This document shows, in pieces, positions 61,816 to 64,000 of a DNA stretch of 64,000 nucleotides (the first letter of the stretch is position 1; every line of letters begins with the position of its first letter). Location: assembly GCA_003342815.1 (NCBI GenBank), contig PTEX01000147.1, positions 558,001 to 622,000 on the forward strand. Reading direction: 5' to 3'. The DNA comes from Eudromia elegans (Eukaryota > Chordata > Aves > Tinamiformes > Tinamidae). A program made the translations under genes and the position numbers. The notes beneath the pieces are model-generated. The model ran no database searches and was not told the DNA's origin. It saw only the letters and a program-made list of their open reading frames with translations.

Positions 61816-61848
<33 letters not shown>

Positions 61849-61860
61849 AAAAAAAAAAAA
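61816..61860. repeat. A-rich homopolymer tract (A32-C-A12)
   Basis: A long A-run with one C, followed by CA-rich sequence. No retroposed body with coding similarity is visible upstream. Confidence 0.95.
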
Positions 61861-64000
61861 CCACAAAAAACCACACACACAAAGGCAGCTCCTTCCTCTT
61901 TCCCAGTGCAAAGTGAGCACGAGAATGCTGCTATCTGTGACAGTGACACCATGACATGAGGGCACTCAAGAGCTTGTGCGTTGCAGGAAACAAGGTGTTA
62001 CCTACATAACTCCGGTTCAGCGTGCGCTCCAATGGTAACCAGTGCTACAATTGCACGGAGCAGCCAGCCCTGTCCTCACTGTCAGGGCTTCACTGCTGCC
62101 CCACTTGGCCAAGCCCTTTAGTCAGCACACACGCCTGCCGATATGAAGAATGAAACCAGAGAACAAAGTCACACCAAGCAGCAAGGGCAGGGGGACAAAT
62201 AAAACCACACATTTTTAACCTAAACTGGTCCTCCAGTCCAGTTTACAGAAAACCTAGCCAAAAGTTGAGTCCTGACTTGTCAGCATGAGGAGGGCGAAGA
62301 AGAGGAAGAGGGCGATGCTCCTGCTTGGANCAGTGCAAAGACAAAGCAAGACTCCTCCAAATGTACAGTCTGCTCTCTTGCTAAGCACCAGAGAGGGCCA
62401 AGATCTCCCATGACCAGCAGGCACTTTATATATATAAAGAGTTATCCTCTTGACAGTTGCTCTAGCTTAAGTGAGCTTGGAAACTCTGCAGAAGATGGTT
62501 ACAATTTATCAAAATCACTTGGGAGAGAACAACTGTTAAGCACTACAGTCACGCCAGGGATGTTCAGCCTTGTTCCCCTTGGTGTTCCTTTTTTCTCTCC
62601 TCTTCTACTTACAGGTAAAGAGCATAGGTACAAGAGCTTGCAGATCAGTAGCAAGCCGCAGTCATCATGAATCTTTGACTTTTCAAATCACTACCCTCAG
62701 CCTCCAGAGATCAGAAGTGTCGGTCATACTAAGTAGTAGCAGCAATTCTAGGATCACATGTTGGAAGCACCTTGTAGGAAGAGCCTTGAGCTTGACAGGA
62801 GAGAAGAGGGGACAAAGCAAGACAGGGGCTCACCCCTCTTCTCCCTCAAAGCGGGCACCAGGCTAAGAGGGGACTCCCTAAGCATCACAACAGGTTTTAA
62901 TCTGTCCACTATATATCCTCTGTTTAAAATCCAGGACTAAATAGTGTATTTAAGTAGCATAAATGCCTTTAGTACTTTAAAAAGCTGGAGGGAATAATTT
63001 CCATCATCGATTGGTCATGTTCAGTTATCAGGACAAATTGAGAAAACTGTGGATCAGCAGGAGCAAGCTGAGCAGCCACACCTGCAGTGGCCGGGGCCGC
63101 AGCTCGTGCAGGGGCGCATTTGGTGGGGACAGCAAACACACTGTGGGGATCACGGCAGCAGCCTCTGTCTGCAGCAATGGTGCCAGGACACAGCCAGGCA
63201 GAGCACGGGAGCAGGAGACGACACAATAGGCACCAAGCTGGTACAGGAGGCTTTTGGGGTGGATACAGCGGAAAATTTCTCTACACCAAGGAAGGTCAGG
63301 CAGTGGCATGGGCTGCCTGGATGGACTCCTTTATAGAGCCTCCACACAACTAAACAACTGATTCTACCTGTCTCATCAGGAATCACTCTGGAATTCATTC
63401 TCACTCATCTTTCGCTCATTGATTGAAGTCAATTCCACATCATCTTCATTGGGAACCTGGAGCAGAACAAGCCTCAGCTCTGTCCTCCTCCGTCAGCAAC
63501 GGAGAAGTGCTGCAAGAGGCACGTCATGGGCTGGCAGACAGCACAGGGGCAGCCACAAAGCACTTCTGCTTCTGCTGTGTAATGAGGCTACTCATAAGTC
63601 TTTGAAAAGAGCCACAATTTCAATTATTAAAGACGTCAAACCTTTAATGAAGTTGGTTATAGCCTCATCACAAGACTACAGGAAACTACCTACTGGTTTG
63701 TCAGCAGTAAGATTTCTAAGCAGTATTCAAGACCTGTAATTCAAGTGGTTTTTTTCCTCCCTGTGTTTACATAGGATCAAAACCCATAATCTACAAGGGT
63801 AAGGTTAGAGTCATCTAGTAACTAGAGTTCGCATCTTTCTAAAACACTACTGAGACAGTTGCACCTCTCTAGCAGTCAATCTGCTAACTTCATGAATTGA
63901 TATTTAACACGAGTACATAAAACCACCAGTGAACATCACTTCCCTACATCAAACACAGGTGGACTTGAGCTCAACTGTGTCTTTTAAAAAAGAACAGATG

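Larger units (their letters stand above)
52850..64000 (-). other. SMG7 intron 1 (at least 11 kb, continues past the window)
   Basis: No exon encoding the SMG7 N-terminus (MSLQSAQYLR) is found here, so exon 1 lies beyond 64000. The interval contains one CR1 fragment, several A-runs (56910-56928, 61816-61860) and a CpG-enriched patch near 60345-60490. The many short open frames show no family motifs. Confidence 0.75.

Noticed and set aside
61716-61860. A-rich tract as the tail of a retroposed gene copy
   Set aside because: The upstream sequence has no similarity to a known mRNA and no target-site duplication is apparent.
1-64000. Retrovirus-like elements, CRISPR arrays, tRNA or rRNA genes
   Set aside because: None were recognised by eye on either strand; only CR1 fragments and simple repeats were found.

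Overview
This window is vertebrate nuclear DNA, almost certainly from a bird. Four protein genes lie in the order and relative orientation of the human 1q25 block (APOBEC4, ARPC5, NCF2 on one strand, SMG7 on the other). Intergenic gaps are short, interspersed repeats are very sparse, and the only two recognisable ones are 5'-truncated CR1 LINE fragments of the kind that dominates bird genomes. About 40 isolated Ns and one 85-base N block mark it as a draft assembly. All gene calls rest on translated exons compared with family sequences recalled from memory and on explicit splice sites; no database search was run.

Layout. 1-770: AT-rich non-coding DNA ending in a splice acceptor. 791-1774 (+): single-exon coding part of APOBEC4, a divergent AID/APOBEC-family protein. 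2521-2580: a TA repeat. 2581-3420: a CpG island that is the ARPC5 promoter and perhaps a shared promoter with RGL1. 2998-5133 (+): ARPC5 (p16-Arc, Arp2/3 complex), four exons, 151 aa, whose first intron is a 132-bp AT-AC U12-type intron. 5134-10640: ARPC5 3' UTR and intergenic DNA. 10864-22543 (+): NCF2 (p67phox), 15 coding exons, 521 aa, with TPRs, activation region, SH3A, PB1 and SH3B all intact. 22544-24110: region where NCF2 and SMG7 converge, with a CR1 fragment. 24110-52849 (-): SMG7, coding exons 2-23 (exon 1, about ten residues, lies beyond the right edge), including an in-frame 150-bp cassette exon and a GC-AG intron. 52850-64000: the long SMG7 intron 1, with no coding exon found.

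The genes are independent housekeeping or immune genes, not a pathway cluster. ARPC5 acts in branched actin nucleation, NCF2 in the phagocyte NADPH oxidase (Rac-GTP dependent), SMG7 in nonsense-mediated mRNA decay, and APOBEC4 has an uncertain role.

No novel multi-gene system was found. The strongest observations are the AT-AC intron in ARPC5, an APOBEC4 stop codon beyond which the ancestral C-terminal frame is still readable, the GC-AG intron and CU-rich tract beside the cassette exon in SMG7, and the divergent CpG island. No retrovirus-like element, CRISPR array or tRNA/rRNA gene was seen.
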